Shown here: positions 63,666 to 64,000 of the stretch, piece by piece
Numbering within the stretch: the first letter of the stretch is position 1
How the letters are laid out: each line of letters starts with the position of its first letter
From: Nocardia aurantia
Lineage (GTDB): Bacteria; Actinomycetota; Actinomycetes; Mycobacteriales; Mycobacteriaceae
DNA: 64,000 nt
Direction of reading: 5' to 3'
Assembly (NCBI RefSeq): GCF_009604425.1
Contig: NZ_WEGI01000005.1
Coordinates: 434,001 to 498,000 of the forward strand
Made by a program: the position numbers and the translations under genes
The notes under the pieces: model-generated
Database searches by the model: none
The model's input: only the letters and a program-made list of their open reading frames with translations
Told to the model about the DNA's origin: nothing

Positions 63666-64000
63666 GGCGCCGTCCCCGTCTCCGTCGATGAACTTCATGG
63701 TCTCCACCTCGATGCCTGTAGCGAGGAAGTGTGCGAGGATTTCTGCGAGCTGGGGGCAGGCTCGGAGGGTTTGTCGTGGCCATGGAGCGCCGGAGATCTT
63801 GCTGCCGGATCCGAACGGTGGGTGACAACCGAGCACGATGGGCTTGGACAAGTCCTCGCGCATGAGGCCGACGGACATCCTCCGGTAATAGTCCTCGACG
63901 GGTCGGAAGTAGTCGTTGGCGGGTGGATGGTTGTCTCGGTTGGCGTCGTAGACGTTGCCTGGTTCGGTGATGACGAGGTTCCATCCGGAGTGTCGAGCGA
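63663..64000 (-). CDS. Unknown protein, C-terminal 111 residues, 5' end outside window
   Basis: Minus-strand frame open from the window edge to TAG at 63663-63665. Contains WNLVITEPGNVYDANRDNHP, YYRRMSVGLMREDLSKPIVLG (in part), GCHPPFGSGSKISGAPWPR and a final EVETMKFIDGDGDGA. Codon bias is higher in C/G at third positions than the opposite frame. No family recognised. Local GC is lower than in the rest of the window, suggesting later arrival. Confidence 0.55.
   Translation of the reverse strand, partial: ARHSGWNLVITEPGNVYDANRDNHPPANDYFRPVEDYYRRMSVGLMREDLSKPIVLGCHPPFGSGSKISGAPWPRQTLRACPQLAEILAHFLATGIEVETMKFIDGDGDGA

Overview
The window is 64 kb of very GC-rich actinobacterial DNA with strong G/C bias at third codon positions and no rRNA, tRNA, CRISPR array or intact insertion sequence that I could recognise. 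An MmpL3-type mycolate transporter, LpqH-like lipoprotein, glucosylglycerate hydrolase, F420-type oxidoreductase and gene order shared (from memory) with Mycobacterium tuberculosis point to a mycolic-acid-containing actinomycete, most likely Nocardia or a close relative.

Layout. 1-9.9 kb: accessory metabolism and regulators (flavin monooxygenase with divergent TetR gene and twin operators, AAA ATPase behind a perfect AT-rich palindrome, thiolase with divergent HxlR regulator, sugar-type ABC ATPase, F420-type oxidoreductase, small membrane protein plus YeiH-type exporter). 10-16.6 kb: a histidine-rich metal-binding protein and a three-gene unit of two unrecognised proteins and a TPR-CHAT protease. 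16.8-26.2 kb: envelope genes (LpqH-like lipoprotein, GH25 lysozyme, glucosylglycerate hydrolase, polysaccharide deacetylase), leuS and an SdpI-like protein.

26.3-33.4 kb: a possible small biosynthetic cluster. A DrrAB-type exporter and an EXLDI-family ribbon-helix-helix gene diverge from a tightly overlapping operon of ThDP enzyme, SRPBCC protein, KAS III-like enzyme lacking the usual catalytic His, and PLP aminotransferase; a 15-bp-stem terminator closes it. 33.5-43.8 kb: ECF sigma/anti-sigma pair, YqgE, glycerate kinase, aroQ, a penicillin-binding-like lipoprotein without the nucleophilic Ser, membrane proteins and a class III nucleotide cyclase.

44-58 kb is the conserved mycobacterial-type block: AI-2E exporter, mmpL3, NYN-domain gene, trmB, two dynamin-like genes and pckG, matching Rv0205-Rv0211 in order as I remember it. 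trmB, the NYN gene and mmpL3 overlap end to end. 59-63 kb holds a methyltransferase, GT4 glycosyltransferase and large membrane protein matching Rv0224c-Rv0226c. The last 400 bp are compositionally different and hold a truncated unknown gene.

Tandem repeats are common: 27-bp (22.5 kb), 36-bp (14.7 kb), 22-bp (52.7 kb), 102-bp (54.3 kb) and an imperfect ~53-bp leader repeat (43.9 kb). All functions are inferred by reading sequence; no database search was run.
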